From Ichthyophthirius multifiliis (lineage: Eukaryota > Ciliophora > Oligohymenophorea > Hymenostomatida): a stretch of 64,000 nucleotides of DNA. Under the pieces are notes generated by a model that was not told where the DNA came from, did no database searches, and worked only from the letters and a program-made list of their open reading frames with translations. Shown here piece after piece: positions 37,819-50,535 of this stretch. The DNA lies in the NCBI RefSeq assembly GCF_000220395.1, contig NW_004086378.1:37410-101409 (forward strand). Reading direction: 5' to 3'. Each line of letters starts with the position of its first letter. The first letter of the stretch is position 1. A program made the translations under genes and the position numbers.

Positions 37819-38433
37819 ATGGACGTGGACGGTAGAGATATATTCACTATTTAGTAAACAGTATACTAATAAAATATGTAATCTAATCAAAATTTATATG
37901 ATTCCTATTAGTTATAAAGTGCATGATTTTTTTTTATATTATTTAAAAAAAATATATATTTTATTTAAAATTATGTACTATCGACAACAATATACATATA
38001 AAAAAGATTATTTTATTTATTAAGGACAGGTTTAATAATTAAAAAAAAAATATTTTATAATTTATAAATAATAGTATATAGAATATTAAATAAGGAACTA
38101 TGAATAAAGTAAACCAAATGGAATAACCAAATAGATGTATAAATAATATTGCCCTAAAATGAAAATAGGTAGAACTTCTAAAAGTTGTAGTATTTGCTTT
38201 CTATAATTTGAAAAAGGTCTATTCTTTTTTTCCTTACTTTTTTAATTTTTATTTTATTTTTATTTAAAGGAGAAATAATTAACTAACTTCCTTGTAATCA
38301 TATATTTCATACTACTTGTATTAAACCATGGCTAAAAAATCATGTAAATTGCCCTAATTGCAGACTTAATATAAAAGATCATGATGAAAAAATTAAAAAG
38401 TAATAACATTAATTAGATTAAATTATATAATGA
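37819..38433 (+). CDS. Small RING-H2 finger protein (probable E3 ubiquitin ligase)
   Basis: About 145 residues in four exons. A Gln/Tyr/Asn-rich N-terminus leads to a complete C-terminal RING-H2: 'SCSICFLQFEKGEIINQLPC' then '[20 protein letters not shown]' then 'NC', giving C-x2-C, C-x-H-x3-H-x2-C and C-x2-C ligands with the conserved Pro-Trp. Such domains recruit E2 enzymes and transfer ubiquitin. Introns: about 37918-38005 (its acceptor is the AAAAAAG before the 'NYFIYQGQ' exon), about 38030-38074, and about 38217-38270, which splits the Gly codon inside the RING. Start ATG 37819-37821; stop TGA 38431-38433. There is no membrane segment, so it is probably soluble; the substrate is unknown. 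Confidence 0.85.
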
Positions 38434-39060
38434 AACTATATTATAATTTAATCATTATTCAAATTATAACAAAAAAATTATTTTAGTAAAAAATAAATAT
38501 ATATTCATAAATTAAAGTTCTTTTATTTATTAAATATTCAAATATTCCTAATTTTACTTATATTTAATCATAATAATTTTTTTTCAAAAATGTTTATTTG
38601 TTCGAAAAAAGCTATATTATTTTTGTGAACTTATCTGAATTCAATTTCTAATTATAGTATTATAAATTATAATATGATGATTTACAATATATTATTAATT
38701 ATTTATATATTAAAAACAAAAAAACAGACATGTAATTATAAATATTCAGTGTTTTATAATTTTAATAATATATATTTTATATTTATGAATAGAATATTTT
38801 TTTTTAATCAATAATTTAATTCATATATTTAAAATAGTTTTTAATAAATTTTATATAAAAAAATAATTAAGATTATCACATATTTTATCAATTAATTAGT
38901 AAATTTAATTTTATATAATTATTTTTAATATTTTATATTACTTAAATATTGCCATAATTATTCCGGTTAAAAAATTAAAGGCTATTATTATAAAAACAAG
39001 CAATCATTTTTTTTTTTGAATAAATTTATAGCTTTTTATTATTTATTATTCTTCCTAATA
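38434..39060. other. AT-rich spacer
   Basis: Between convergent genes; no coding signal distinguished from the AT background. The exact 3' end of the minus-strand gene that follows is uncertain, so this boundary is approximate. Confidence 0.5.
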
Positions 39061-39640
39061 AAAAATATTAGTTATTTATTGACTATATTCATTATTAGAT
39101 TTTCATGCTGAAAGTAAATCACATCTACAAACTTTTCATCAGAAAGCCATTCTCTTATCTATTAATTATGAATTAAATGCTTAAAAGCAAACTTAATGAC
39201 ATTTTAATCTGGTAAGATATGATCTAAAGAAATAAAACATTATTATTAATCTAAAGCTTTTACTAAAGAATTGCTACCAAACTTTAATATTAAACTTAAG
39301 TAGACTTTAAATTGACTAAAAATACTTTAATCTTATTCAATATTTTTTCCTGCTAATATATTAGATAATATCTCATTTTTTATATTTATACTTCAATCTC
39401 CAATAATATAACTTTATTATATAAAATACAAAAAACAAAGGAATTAATTGAATAGTTAATATTAAAAAATTTTCAGACTTTGTATAAATAATAAATTTTA
39501 AATTATTTCTAAATAATGGTCAAAAATTAACATTAAAAATAAAGTTAAAACACATTTATAAAAACAAACTTAATAATATAATGAAAGAGATAATAAGAAA
39601 TAATTATATTTGTTAAACTAATAGAATGTTACCTATATTT
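39061..39640 (-). CDS. Unrecognised protein, partial gene model
   Basis: A minus-strand exon of about 110 codons (39400 down to about 39075) reads as ordered protein: 'FSQFKVYLSLILKFGSN', 'CFISLDHILPDQNVIKFAFK' and 'REWLSDEKFVDVIYFQHE'. Upstream, a TGA in the same frame at about 39404 is avoided if an intron ends at the AAG acceptor just before 'TATAAATATAAAAAATG'. A likely first exon starts at ATG near 39655 ('MALYKQNI'). The 3' end is unclear because the frame drifts into AT-rich, low-complexity sequence with no TGA for some distance. No domain was recognised. I report it because the codon pattern stands out from both flanks. Confidence 0.4.
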
Positions 39641-39953
39641 TATTTATATAATGCCATATTAATTGAGAAAATATATTAATTGTATTTATAATTATAAAAC
39701 TATTATATTTTAATTATAATTAAGCAAAACTTAATTCCAAAAAATAATATAAAGTAACGAACAAATAATAAAATTTATCATAAATCGAAGTCAATAAATT
39801 TTTTAATAGATTTTAACTTTTTTTACTCATTAATTAAACTTTTTAAATAAAATAAATAAAAATAAAAAATTAAAAAAACTGTAATAATTTTAATTTTTTT
39901 TAACGATAAAAACATAATATATAATTTTAAAAGTATCTTTAAATAAATAAAAA

Positions 39954-41195
39954 TCATACTTTATAATCTGAAAACCTAACTATATTCCTAATTTATGAAA
40001 TAATTTATTTATTTGAGATATTATCTTTGGGAAAATTAAATATTTTTAAATTATCGATAGTTTAGACTATTTCACATATTTTATTCACACATTATTATCT
40101 AGCGGTTTCTTAATTTAATTAAGGAAAATATAGATTAAGAATAGAAAAATATTGATTTTTAGAAATTCCTTAAAGTATTTATGGATCAAAAGTATTGTTA
40201 AAAATAAGGTTTAAAGTTTTCAGGTTTTTCATATTATTTATTGGCTTTAAGATATTAGAAATTAAATTATTAGAATCATTCAATAGACATTCATCTATAT
40301 AGTTAAATTCTAGTGTAAATTCAACAATATTTATTATTTCAGAAACTATATTTATTGTTTTAATTAATTTGCTTGCCACATTTATTTTCAAAGGATCAAT
40401 AGTTTTATTAAAGCGTAATTCTAAATGGGTTAAAGATTACGAATTCTTTATATTTTTTAAAAGATAATTAGTAGAAAATAAAAGCTTTTATTAATCTTCA
40501 CTCATAAGTAATAAATGAATTGAAAGTTTTTTTAAATTTGTTAGATAAATATTTAAAGCATTTCCTAAATTATACCATTATTATTTAGAAAATAGTTAAT
40601 TTTAACATTTTAATTAGAAAATTTGTAAATTTTTTATATTTTGAATAACTTCAATAAAGTTATCATATTATTCAGAATTTTAGAAAACATTATTTTTATA
40701 AAAATGTATTTAAAGTTGTTTCAAATTTTCAATATGTGAAAAATTTTATATTATTTTATCATTATAATTTTATATTTTCTTTTCATTATTTTATTTCTAA
40801 ATTATTATTTCAACCTTTTCTAAGTTTTTATTTTTTTATATTTAACTAAATACATATTAATTTGACTCATTATATCCATTAATTGTTAACTCAGACAAAT
40901 TTTTTAATTAACCTAAATTATTTGCTAACTATTATAAATAATCAATATTTTTTTAAGAAAAATCAAAATTTTAATCAATTGTGATTTATAAATTTTATAA
41001 TAGTTATAATTTTTTCAAAGCTGAAAAAGCTAAAACATAATCGATATCAATTTAATATAATAAAATATTTATTTTTTTGGAATACATCCAATCTTTATGA
41101 TTTTCTTAAAGTATTTATTAAAGATTTTAAGCTTCATTTAATAAAATCTTATCTAGTTTTTGATTAAGTAAATGTTCAATAGGATAATATTACAT
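39954..41195 (-). CDS. Leucine-rich-repeat-like protein, intronless
   Basis: One uninterrupted frame of 413 codons from ATG 41195-41193 to TGA 39956-39954. The protein contains irregular Leu/Ile/Asn-spaced units, e.g. 'LGQLKNLSELTINGYNES', 'SHIENLKQLQIHFYKNN', 'SQSLTHLELRFNKTID' and 'INNMKNLKTLNLIFNNTF', which fit degenerate leucine-rich repeats of the kind abundant in ciliates. There is no signal peptide or membrane anchor, and no F-box or other N-terminal domain that would indicate a complex. The N-terminal 110 residues are helical with no repeat. It probably serves as a protein-binding scaffold; the partner is unknown. Confidence 0.7.
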
Positions 41196-42966
41196 TATTA
41201 TATAAATAAAAGATATTAATAAAATTATTTATATTTATTATTATTTATTTTTTTATATTAAAGTTAATATTTAATTATATTTTTTATATATAAATAAATA
41301 GTTAAATATATAAGATTTTTAATTATATTAAAAATTTTGATGGTAATTGCTAATATGAAATGTTAAAAATATACTCATAGCTTAAAATATTAAAAAATAA
41401 TTAATTTATATAAATTAAAATATCTTTTGAGTACATATTTTATGATATTGCTAATTTATATTTATAATAAAATAAACTTTTAATTTTAATATAAATATTA
41501 AATAAAATATTAAAAACATAATAAGAAAGTCAGAAAATAATGCTATTTGTAAAAATAGTAATATATATTTTATTATTATATAATTTGTATTAGTAATATT
41601 TTATTTATGTTTTTATTTCATTTTTTAATGAAATATTTATTATTATTTTTTAATATATTAATAAATTTAATTTAAATTCTATTTAAATAAATATTATAAT
41701 TTTATAAATTTTATATAAAAATATATTTATTTTTTGATAACAAACATATAAATTGGATATGTTTAATACAACTTGTTATAGCCTAACACATTTAGACTTA
41801 AAGAAATATCTTAAAAAACTAATAGCAGTATATATTTAAAAAAAACAAGAAAAATAAAATTCTAACAACATAAAACAATTATCTTCATAAAATTTATAAA
41901 ATCTCTAAGAAATAAAATATTAAAAATATGAAAAAAATAATGATATTTAAAAATAAAAAGATATAATTAAGACTATACAAATTATATTAATTAATATTTA
42001 AAAATCATAAAAAAGTTCTGAAATTATTTATATATATATTTTTTTTTAGTATATATTATACATAAAAAAATAGAATTTATTTTATTTTTATTAATTAATT
42101 TTAAATATTATGATTTTTTTGATTAAATATATTATATAAAATTATCTAGAATAAATAACATTATTGAAAAGTAATAATTTATTTATAATAACTTATTTTA
42201 CATATAAATATTATATTTAATTATTAAAAAAATTAAAATATAATGAAGTGTATGTATATTTTAGAAATTCTATTCTGATATTTGAAATTTTGAAAATCTT
42301 AAATATTTTTATTTTATAATAATAATTTATTAATAAAAACTTAATTGTATTCATAATTTATAATTATCAATATAAATATCATAACTATACTAATATTTTT
42401 TATAATTATTACAGAAAAGCTTATAAATTAAATTATATGACAAGTAACTATTTATTGTATTTTAATATTTTTTTGATAATATTTTTAGAAATTTTATTTA
42501 TATATAATAAAAAAGATATTCTAATTATTGAATTTATAACTAGTAAAAAAGTAATAATATCTACTAAAAGAAGATTACTTTTTTAATAAAATTGTGAATA
42601 AAATATTTTAAATAGTGTGTTTTATATTTTTTACAAAATATTCTAGTTAAATACTTTTGTTCTTTTAGTATATTTATTATAATTAATATATAAATATATA
42701 TATATCAACATTAAAAAAAATGTTGTTAATAAATATTATTTTTTTATAAAAAATAAAATTAAAAGCATAAAAATTCTTTTAAAAATTTATTTTATTAAAA
42801 AACATAAATTATTTTAATATTTTAAAGTAGTTTAATGATTATAAAAAGGTAAATATTTAATTTTTATAAAAATAATATATCATTATTTATATCTAAAATA
42901 ATATAATTAAAATAAAATTATAATCTTCTAACTTTTATCTATAATAAAATATTTGACAATAAAAAA
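41196..42966. other. AT-rich intergenic spacer
   Basis: 1.8 kb with no coding signal; homopolymers and short TA tracts only. Confidence 0.65.
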
Positions 42967-44384
42967 TCATTTTGTCAACATATTAATTATTTAACTTACT
43001 GTGTATTATCCATAAATACTCATTATATCAGTATTTTAAATTAAATGCAATAAACTAGCTCTAATTCCTACAATCGAGTAAAGTTAGAAGTCTACTTTAT
43101 CAGTTTTTTCCTAATATTCCTCTCCACTATATTTTTTCTCATATTAAATAAAATATCTCTAATTTGGTCCAAAACTTAAGTCCATTTAAGCTTATTCTTA
43201 AGGTACGTTAGTCCTATAAGTAATTTTCTTTTATTATAAATTGAGAATTTCTAAAAACTCCCCATCTTCATTTACTGAAGAAATAATTGCAATTTTTTAA
43301 TTATAATCCATAAAATAAACATCATTTAAAATAAAAGAATTAGAATATAAACAATCGAAATCATTCAAATTTATAAAATCTTAAACTTCTTATTTTACCC
43401 AATCTATTACAATTATTTTTGGGGGCTCTTCTTATGTATTTACCCAAAGAAACACCTTTATATAATATATTAATATTTCATTTTATTGATTATAAAAATA
43501 AAAAATAATTAATTATATAATCTTTTAATATATACTTCTGTTTAACTCCAAGGATAAACAGCAATTACATCATAATTACAAGATTTTTAAAGTCTGATTT
43601 TTTTTTTATTTTTTTTTAAAAAAATATATAATAAATAAATAATATATTACTTAATATTAGTATAACCTCTTTCTTTTTCTAAAACATTTATAACAAAAAG
43701 TTCGATAGGGTCATCATATTAATGTTGACCCCAAAGCATAACTTTATCATTTTGATTGAGTGCTGTAATAGAAATATCTTTTTACTTTTCGTCTGGATAT
43801 ATTACCTAATGTTTAAGTATATTACTGCCAACAGCAAATATAGAAATAATGCATTCATTAGTGGAACAAATTATGCTTTTTTTTTCCAAAACTACGATAA
43901 GGTTAGATTATTCTAAAATAAGTATTTAAATTCCACTAGTAATAATATCATTTATTTTATTTTGTTTTCTTTCACAAATATTTTATATATTTTCAGTAGG
44001 AACTTTTGGAGAAAATTAATTATTTATCCTTCCCGAATTTAAATCTAAAATTTACAAAGCCATCAGTTTTTCATCTAAATAAAGAATTTAGTTTTCTTTT
44101 AAACTATATATATGCTTTAAATCTGCCTACATTTTATATTCATTTAACTTTTTATTATTTAATAAATTCCATAGTTACGCTATCCCGTTATTAAAATATA
44201 TAAATGCTTCATAATTATTTAATGCTATAATGTTTTATATGTAAGATGTAAATTAAGTTTCTATTATTATTTACTTTCTTGATAATCGATAATTGTTTAT
44301 TGGATTTAAATCTCGACATTTTGAAGCTGATTTTTAAAAAAGAGCCGCGCTTTGTATTATTTTTATGTTTTATTATTATTCCAT
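42967..44384 (-). CDS. Beta-propeller-like (WD40-type) protein of unknown function
   Basis: Start ATG 44384-44382, stop TGA 42969-42967, about 425 residues in three exons (introns about 43680-43600 and 43533-43453). The sequence shows repeated strand-turn patterns expected of a propeller: 'IIALNNYEAFIYFNNGIAQL', 'IYSLKENQILYLDEKLMALQ', 'DISITALNQNDKVMLWGQ', 'CNYDVIAVYPWSQTEVFLWV' and 'VYFMDYNQKIAIISSVNED'. Canonical GH/WD dipeptides are missing, so the family cannot be named. Downstream it becomes more charged ('QYEKKYSGEEYQEKTDKVD'). There is no membrane segment. Function unknown. Confidence 0.6.
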
Positions 44385-44875
44385 TTTTATGTTAATTAAT
44401 GTTTTTTATTTATTTAAAATTATTATAATTTTTAAATAATTAATTTAAAAAAAAAAAAAAAAATATTAATTATTTAAAAATATTTTTTTTAATTTTTTTT
44501 TTGTTAAAAAAATAATAATACTGAAAATATTGTAATTACATGAAAAAAAACCTATTTAAAAAGTTAAACATTTAAAAGTTAATATATAAAAAAGTAGCAG
44601 GCATCATATTTATGAAAATCATTAGTTTAAAAATGTCTTTTTTATTATGATATTACAAATTCTGTTAAAATATTAATATTAATTTAACTTTAACACATTA
44701 TTATTATATATTTAATTTCAATAAAATAAAATATTTTTTTACTATTATATTTTTAAATACAAATATTTATAAAAATAAATATTTTTATTTTAAAAATTAA
44801 TACCAAATAAAATTAAATGAATAAGTTTATAAAAATAAGAAATGCAAACATTATTTCGATATAAATCTTAATAAA
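44385..44875. other. Intergenic spacer upstream of tRNA
   Basis: AT-rich with a poly-A run near 44450; nothing else recognised. Confidence 0.6.
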
Positions 44876-44956
44876 GACAATTTGTCCGAGTGGTTAAGGA
44901 GGAAGACTAGAAATCTTTTGGGTTTACCCGCGCAGGTTCGAATCCTGCAGTTGTCG
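44876..44956 (+). tRNA. tRNA-Ser(AGA)
   Basis: Complete cloverleaf. The acceptor stem GACAATT / AGTTGTC has one T-G pair. The D-arm holds AGTGGTTAAGG. The anticodon stem GAAGA/TCTTT closes the loop CTAGAAA, with anticodon AGA. A long class II variable arm (TGGGTTTACCCG) is typical of tRNA-Ser, and the T-arm has GGTTCGAATCC. The discriminator base is G and there is no intron. A T-rich run immediately downstream suits RNA polymerase III termination. It reads the universal Ser codon TCT and is not one of the reassigned Gln tRNAs. Confidence 0.95.
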
Positions 44957-44975
44957 ATTTTTTTATTTTTTTTAA
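44957..44975 (+). terminator. Oligo-T pol III terminator of tRNA-Ser
   Basis: Two T runs start two bases after the tRNA discriminator base, as expected for RNA polymerase III termination, although T runs are common throughout this AT-rich window. Confidence 0.6.
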
Positions 44976-45150
44976 ATAATTTAATTTTTTATTGTTCAAA
45001 AATTTTATAAAAATATTCCAGAAAAAAAAAATAGTTATTTTATATAATTATTTATAATATTAATAAAAAGTACTCATAAATATACAACTAGACATATAAT
45101 ATTAACTAAATAAAAATTAAATATTAATAAAATATTTTTTTTAAAAAATA

Positions 45151-46032
45151 ATGTCGGAAACTCCTTCCACAGACGAATCATAATCAATTCAATAAAATCC
45201 TTAATCCGATCGAATTTCACCTAAATTCCAATTAAACCAAAAACCAGTAGATTAGAAAGTAATCGAGTAGACATTTTAAAGTTTCAAGCAAGATGTATAA
45301 AGTTTATAAACAAAAAACATTTAAATGAAATAATTAAAAGTTGATGTTTAATTAGACCGTTTAATAAATTAGCGTTTTTAAAATCCATATGATGTTCTTT
45401 TATTAGACATGGAGGCTACAGATGAAGAAATAAAAAAATAACATAGAAATTTTGCAATTATATTACATCCAGATAGATGTAAAGATGAAAGGTCAAAAGA
45501 TGCTTTTTTTATTGTCGATAAGGCTTATAAGACACTAATGGATCCTGAAAAAAGGAAGATTTATATAAGAATTATGAGAGAGGCGAAAGAAAGAACTGAA
45601 TATGAAAGACAAAAAGAAAATAAAAAAAGGGCTAAAAGTGGACTTCCAGATCTACCAGAAGATACTTTTGAAGGTCATTATAGAGAAAATTTGAAAAAAA
45701 TTTTCGATGAAATTGAAGAAAGGAAAGTCCATCATGCAAAACTTTAAATGAGTTAATAAATGGCTAAAAATGAAGAAATTGAAAAGAAGAAAATGATTGA
45801 ATAATACAGAATTTATACCGTAGAAGAATGGGAATAAACTAGGGAGTCAAGAGTTAGTAATTGGGGGACCTTTTCTAAAAAAAAAGCTATTATTGGTTCT
45901 AAAAAAAGTGACAAAAGCTTAAAACCGCCACCTACTAAGATGGAAGAAAGACCGCTTTCAGCTGTTAAATAAGATAATATTTCGGGTAAACCTATTGGAA
46001 TTAATGAAGATTATAAAAAAAATTGGAGGTGA
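45151..46032 (+). CDS. DNAJC8: DNAJC8/Spf31-type J-domain protein (spliceosome-associated)
   Basis: A 293-residue intronless frame from ATG 45151 to TGA 46030-46032. The J-domain at about 80-150 has 'NPYDVLLLDMEATDEEIKK', the essential HPD motif in 'ILHPDRCKDE', and 'IVDKAYKTLMDPEKRK'. The remainder also follows DNAJC8: a charged helical region with 'LPEDTFEGHYRENLKKIFDE', then 'WEQTRESRVSNWGTFSKKK' and the C-terminal 'KPPPTKMEERPLSA'. DNAJC8/Spf31 is an Hsp70 co-chaperone linked to spliceosomes. The N-terminus is Ser/Gln-rich. Assignment rests on matches both inside and outside the J-domain, so it is firm. Confidence 0.9.
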
Positions 46033-46720
46033 TTAAATTATAAATATATATTTTTTATATTTTAGCTAAACTATACTTCTTCGTCTATCGTCTATGTTTT
46101 ATAAAATATAAAGTTAAATTATTTTATTTTTTTGAGGATAAAAAGGAAATATAAATTAAATAAATAATTTTTTTCATATATAAATATAATTTAAATTAAT
46201 AATATTTTATATTATTATTATATTTTTAAATATTATAATATTTTTTTATTATACTATAAATTTTTTTAAATATCATTATTTAACAAAATTAGATTTATAT
46301 TGTATTTTCTGTTTTTACATAAAAATAATTTAATTTTTATAAAAACTTGAATATAAATTAAAATTAAATTTATATAAATCTATATAATTAGTTATAAATT
46401 AATATTATTAATTATTCTTCATTTTTTTAAATATTTTAATTTTATATAAATAATACAAAATATATAATTAAATTAAGGAATATTGGATTTTTTAATATTT
46501 TTTTAGAATAGTAATATTTAAAAAGATTTTGTTGTAATTTTTTTATATGTAGTAATATTTTTAATAATATATTAGAATTTAGTTAGAATTAATATTAATC
46601 TAATTTTTTATCTTTTATTTTTTATAATACGAATATTTTGATTTATCAAAACATTATAAATAATATATATATTTATATTAAAAATAAATAATAAAATAAA
46701 AAATAATTAATAAAATAAAA
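46033..46720. other. Intergenic spacer
   Basis: AT-rich; no gene or repeat of note. Confidence 0.6.
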
Positions 46721-47851
46721 ATGAATACTTAAGAAGCCTCATATGAAAAAAATACAATAATCGATTATAGAGGAACCTTTACAAATTCAGTAAGATAACT
46801 ATTTGATAGTTTAACAAAATTTATAAACGCAAATTAATAAGCTGTAAAAATTTAAATTAAATTTATTATTTTTAAACAAATAAAAGGACATGTATTTATT
46901 ATTTACAGAAGAAAAAGGTTTATAATTTATATGTGTTACATAAGGAAGTACGACATAAAACATTGTTTAACTTTTGCCTGAATTTTTCAATTGTAAAAAA
47001 TACATAAATAGTGATTTAATGAATAATGGAAAAAAATCTCATTTCGTGAAAATATTTTGCTAAGATTTCACTACAATTTATAAATTATTGGATGTAGAAA
47101 AACAACTTTAAATTTGTTAGTATAGTGATTCTTCAGATAAAATAAAATTCAATTAAATAAAATAAGATGATTATTTTTATAAATTAGATATTTAAAAAGA
47201 CATAGAAATTTCTATTAAAGATACTGGTTTTGATGACATTGAATTAGTTAGATAAAATATGATTTCTGACTAATAATTTCAAATTATTTTGGAATTCGAA
47301 AATGTAATATATATATATATTTAAAAAAGGAAAAATTTAAAATAAAGGGAAACATATTTAAAATAGTTGATAAAGTAATATCAAATCTAAAAGTTACATT
47401 TTTAAAATTTACCTTTGATTTTGGAGCTTAAGAAAAAGTGATTTATATACACGAAGAAAATGATTTTGAAGATTTCAAATTTTAAATAGGTCATTTTAAA
47501 AAAATTAAAGGGGATAATATATCTTAAACGTATATTTTTATAAGAAAAATTATTTTATATTTATTTATTTTTATAAAAAGGTTTCTTTATTAAATAAAAT
47601 TATTAAAACCAGTATTTTCATTTATAACACAAAATAATCAGCTCAAAATCAAAATAGATTAAGCGGGAAATATGTGCTTTATGTCAATACAGTATAAATA
47701 ATATACAATTTATTTTTTAATTATTAATATTAATTTAATTTAATATTTTATTAAATTAATATAAAAAAATAAATATAATAAAAGCAATTAGGTAAATGTT
47801 TATACTGAAACATGGATTCCTAGATATATTTATGAAGAAAAGTTTAACTGA
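46721..47851 (+). CDS. RAD1-like subunit of the 9-1-1 checkpoint clamp (tentative)
   Basis: The product resembles PCNA-fold checkpoint clamps. It begins 'FTNSVRQLFDSLTKFINA', then 'MYLLFTEEKGLQFICVTQG', a clamp-like strand in which a residue set reads out a late-acting 'target' surface, and 'HFVKIFCQDFTTIYKLLD'. The C-terminal end 'LKIKIDQAGNMCFMSIQY' followed by 'VYTETWIPRYIYEEKFN' parallels the RAD1 ending, where a 'GFLSLQY' strand precedes an acidic 'FVEYY..P' tail. RAD1 forms the RAD9-HUS1-RAD1 ring that signals DNA damage. Short introns lie near 46841-46885, 47304-47345, 47520-47585 and 47698-47790. Start ATG 46721-46723, stop TGA 47849-47851. Similarity is structural and distant; HUS1 or another PCNA-fold protein is the main alternative. 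Confidence 0.5.
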
Positions 47852-48195
47852 TATATTAAAATATGATAATAGTTAATATTTATGTAAATTTTTTAAAACA
47901 TTTATTATATTTTTTTTTTAATTTTATTCATAAATGAAATATTATATATATTTATTAATCAATTTTTTTATTCAGATATTTTAATGATTAATATTAATTA
48001 TTATAAAATACTTTTATCTTTTTTATTTTTTAAAAAAATAATAATTAATATACTTAAACAGGAAAAAATTAAAATAAAATTAAAAGAATTCATATTAATA
48101 CATATTATAATTAAATATTATAATTTTGTGATTATATTTTATAATTTAATTTGATATAAAATATTAAAATAAAAAAGAAAAATAAATTATAAAAA
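47852..48195. other. Intergenic spacer
   Basis: AT-rich gap; nothing recognised. Confidence 0.6.
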
Positions 48196-50366
48196 ATGAT
48201 GAATTTTACAGCAAAGCCGTCACTATAAAAAAAACAAAACGTAATTAAATTTAAAACATAAATTTAAAAATTTAAACTAATAAAAATATAGATAAATATA
48301 TAATATAATTTTTTTTTTAAATAAAAAAAAGTTTTACAAAATATAAGCTGTTTTAGATGATCATGAATTAACAAGAAAACTAATTTCTGAGGTACAAATA
48401 ATGAACCATTTGAATAATTTTACAAAAAACAAACAATTTATTATAGGGAAGCTCCTCTTTAATGGAAGCAATAAGCGATTAATTATATTTTACATCATTA
48501 ATAGGAAACTAAATATAAGAAAAATGTATTGAATATGTTTAGAAATTAATAAATGAGAAAGTAATAAAATTGTTTTAAATATATATTTAGCAAAAATATT
48601 ATCTAAAGAAATTACCAAATAAAATAAACTATATTTAAAATTAATTAAGTACCTATTTGGAGAATCCAAAATCTGAATTATTTAATAATGTAAAATTTAA
48701 TATTTTTTTGCAAAAATAAAAAAAATATATAAAAAAGCTAAATTTGGAACTAGTTTCAATAGTATATTAAGTTCAAATTAAGGTTCATTCAATATCTGAT
48801 GAATCATACTTAAATTCCTATATTATAGGAAAGCAATATTAAAAAAAAATAAAAATTATAAACATAGATAATAACTTCGATTCAATTTATACTAATGCAT
48901 AATTAAAAGATTTTACCATGTGTTAGAATTTACTATATGAAGTAATATAAATAAAATATTGAATATTTTTATATTCCAAAAATAGTTTTTAAATGAAAAA
49001 TTATAATTAGGAAAAAAATAAACTTAAGAATTAATAAACATTAGTTACGAAGTATAAAAAAATAAAAATAGAAAAATAATAAAAAAAAAATATAAAAAAA
49101 AATATAAAAAAAAAATAGAATAAATAAAGCAATAGATGTATAGAAAGACTTACAATATAAAATGATTTATCTACCAAAAGGCAGAAAAGAAGTCTTTCTG
49201 ACAACAGATAAGATGTTGATGAAAAACACAACACCAACTATTATAATTTATTTCGAGCATACAAATTTCCAGATAAATTTTTGTATTAATTTATCAAGAA
49301 AACAGAAAGCCCATCTAATACAACCTCTTAAAATTTGAAAAAGCCCCAAATTCATTTTGAACCTATAAAAAACTAACCCATAGAAGATAATGATAGTATA
49401 TTTAATGATGATGGTGGTTTAGAACTTGAACATAAATATAATAAAAGTACAAACGAATTAAACCAAGAATAACAAGAAGAAGAAGAAGATATTTTGATAA
49501 AAGAAACCTAGATTCCAATAAGAAAACCAACAGATAAATTCGAAGGAGATAAAAGATCGAGAGATTCACCGAGTAATAAAGATTCATTTGCAGCTTTTTA
49601 AGATTATAATAATTTAGGAATTCCCTTAGTACAAATTCCTTTGTAGCATAGTTCTAGTAATCCAAATATTAGAATATAAATAAAAAATTAATCAAGAAAC
49701 GAAAATAATGCAACTTCAATGACAACTATTTAATATGATAAAAACATGAAAATGTAAAACGAAAATAATAGGCATTTAATGAATTTAAGTTAAAATAAAA
49801 AGAAGAAAAACTAACAAGAAATAAATAATAATAGTGGTGATGTTTCTTCTTAAAAAAATAGTAATGGAAATCATTAGCTTTTGAATGGAAATCATCTTTA
49901 TACTGGGACACTTAAATTTTTTGACCACGAAAAAAATTATGGATTTATTGTCGAAGATTCCACTAAATCAGATATTTTCCTACATAATGATGATTTATAG
50001 AAAGCTAATATATCTAAAAATGCACTTTTAGGTTAAAAATAAGGTCAAATTATTAGATTCTAATTTTGTTGTATGGAATATATTGGGAAATATAAGTAGT
50101 CTAGAAAGGCCGTTGATATCAAGCTTTTGAATGATGGATAGTAATAGATTTAATAGTTTAATTAATTTAATTAGATGCCAAAAATTTAATAGTTAATTGG
50201 CCCTATTGGATTTATGGGAAGCAGTATAAACGAATAATATAATAACCATATTTATAATAATTTCCAACAAAATTATATCACTTAATAACTAATTTATCCA
50301 ATAAATATTTAAGCTAATGTTAAAGAATAATTTCAATATTCTTAAGTTCATTTTGGATAGAAGTGA
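48196..50366 (+). CDS. Pseudo-OTU domain fused to a cold-shock domain
   Basis: The N-terminal part matches OTU deubiquitinases of the OTUD4/OTUD3 type: 'SEGSSLMEAISDQLYF' occupies the place of the catalytic 'DGxCLFRAxxDQ' block, followed by 'CIEYVQKLIN', 'YLENPKSELF', 'LNLELVSIVYQVQIKVHSIS' and 'NNFDSIYT', the place of 'NHYDSV'. The catalytic Cys is Ser and the catalytic His is Asn, so cleavage is not expected. Five phase-0 introns rebuild this domain, which supports the reading. A long charged, disordered linker follows. Near the C-terminus is a cold-shock domain with RNP1 'KNYGFI' and RNP2 'DIFLH' ('LKFFDHEKNYGFIVEDSTK'), an RNA/ssDNA-binding fold. The tail is Gln/Asn-rich; stop TGA 50364-50366. 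A frame change in the A-rich tract 49079-49117 is unresolved. Confidence 0.8.
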
Positions 50367-50535
50367 TTTTTTTATTTTTTTACGTTTTTATAAAAATAAC
50401 TATTTTATATATAATTTTTTATTAATATGAAATTATTTAACTATCTATTAATTTTTATATGAAAGTTTTAAAATAAATTTTATTTGTGACAATTTTTTAT
50501 TTAAAATAAAAAATAGTTTTTTTTTAAAAAAAAAA

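Noticed and set aside
44876-44956. Possibility that the tRNA is a suppressor tRNA reading TAA or TAG
   Set aside because: The anticodon is AGA and the long variable arm is that of tRNA-Ser; it reads TCT.
49031-49911. Three minus-strand open frames
   Set aside because: They are antisense shadows of the charged linker of the OTU/cold-shock gene, giving Tyr/Phe/His-rich nonsense.
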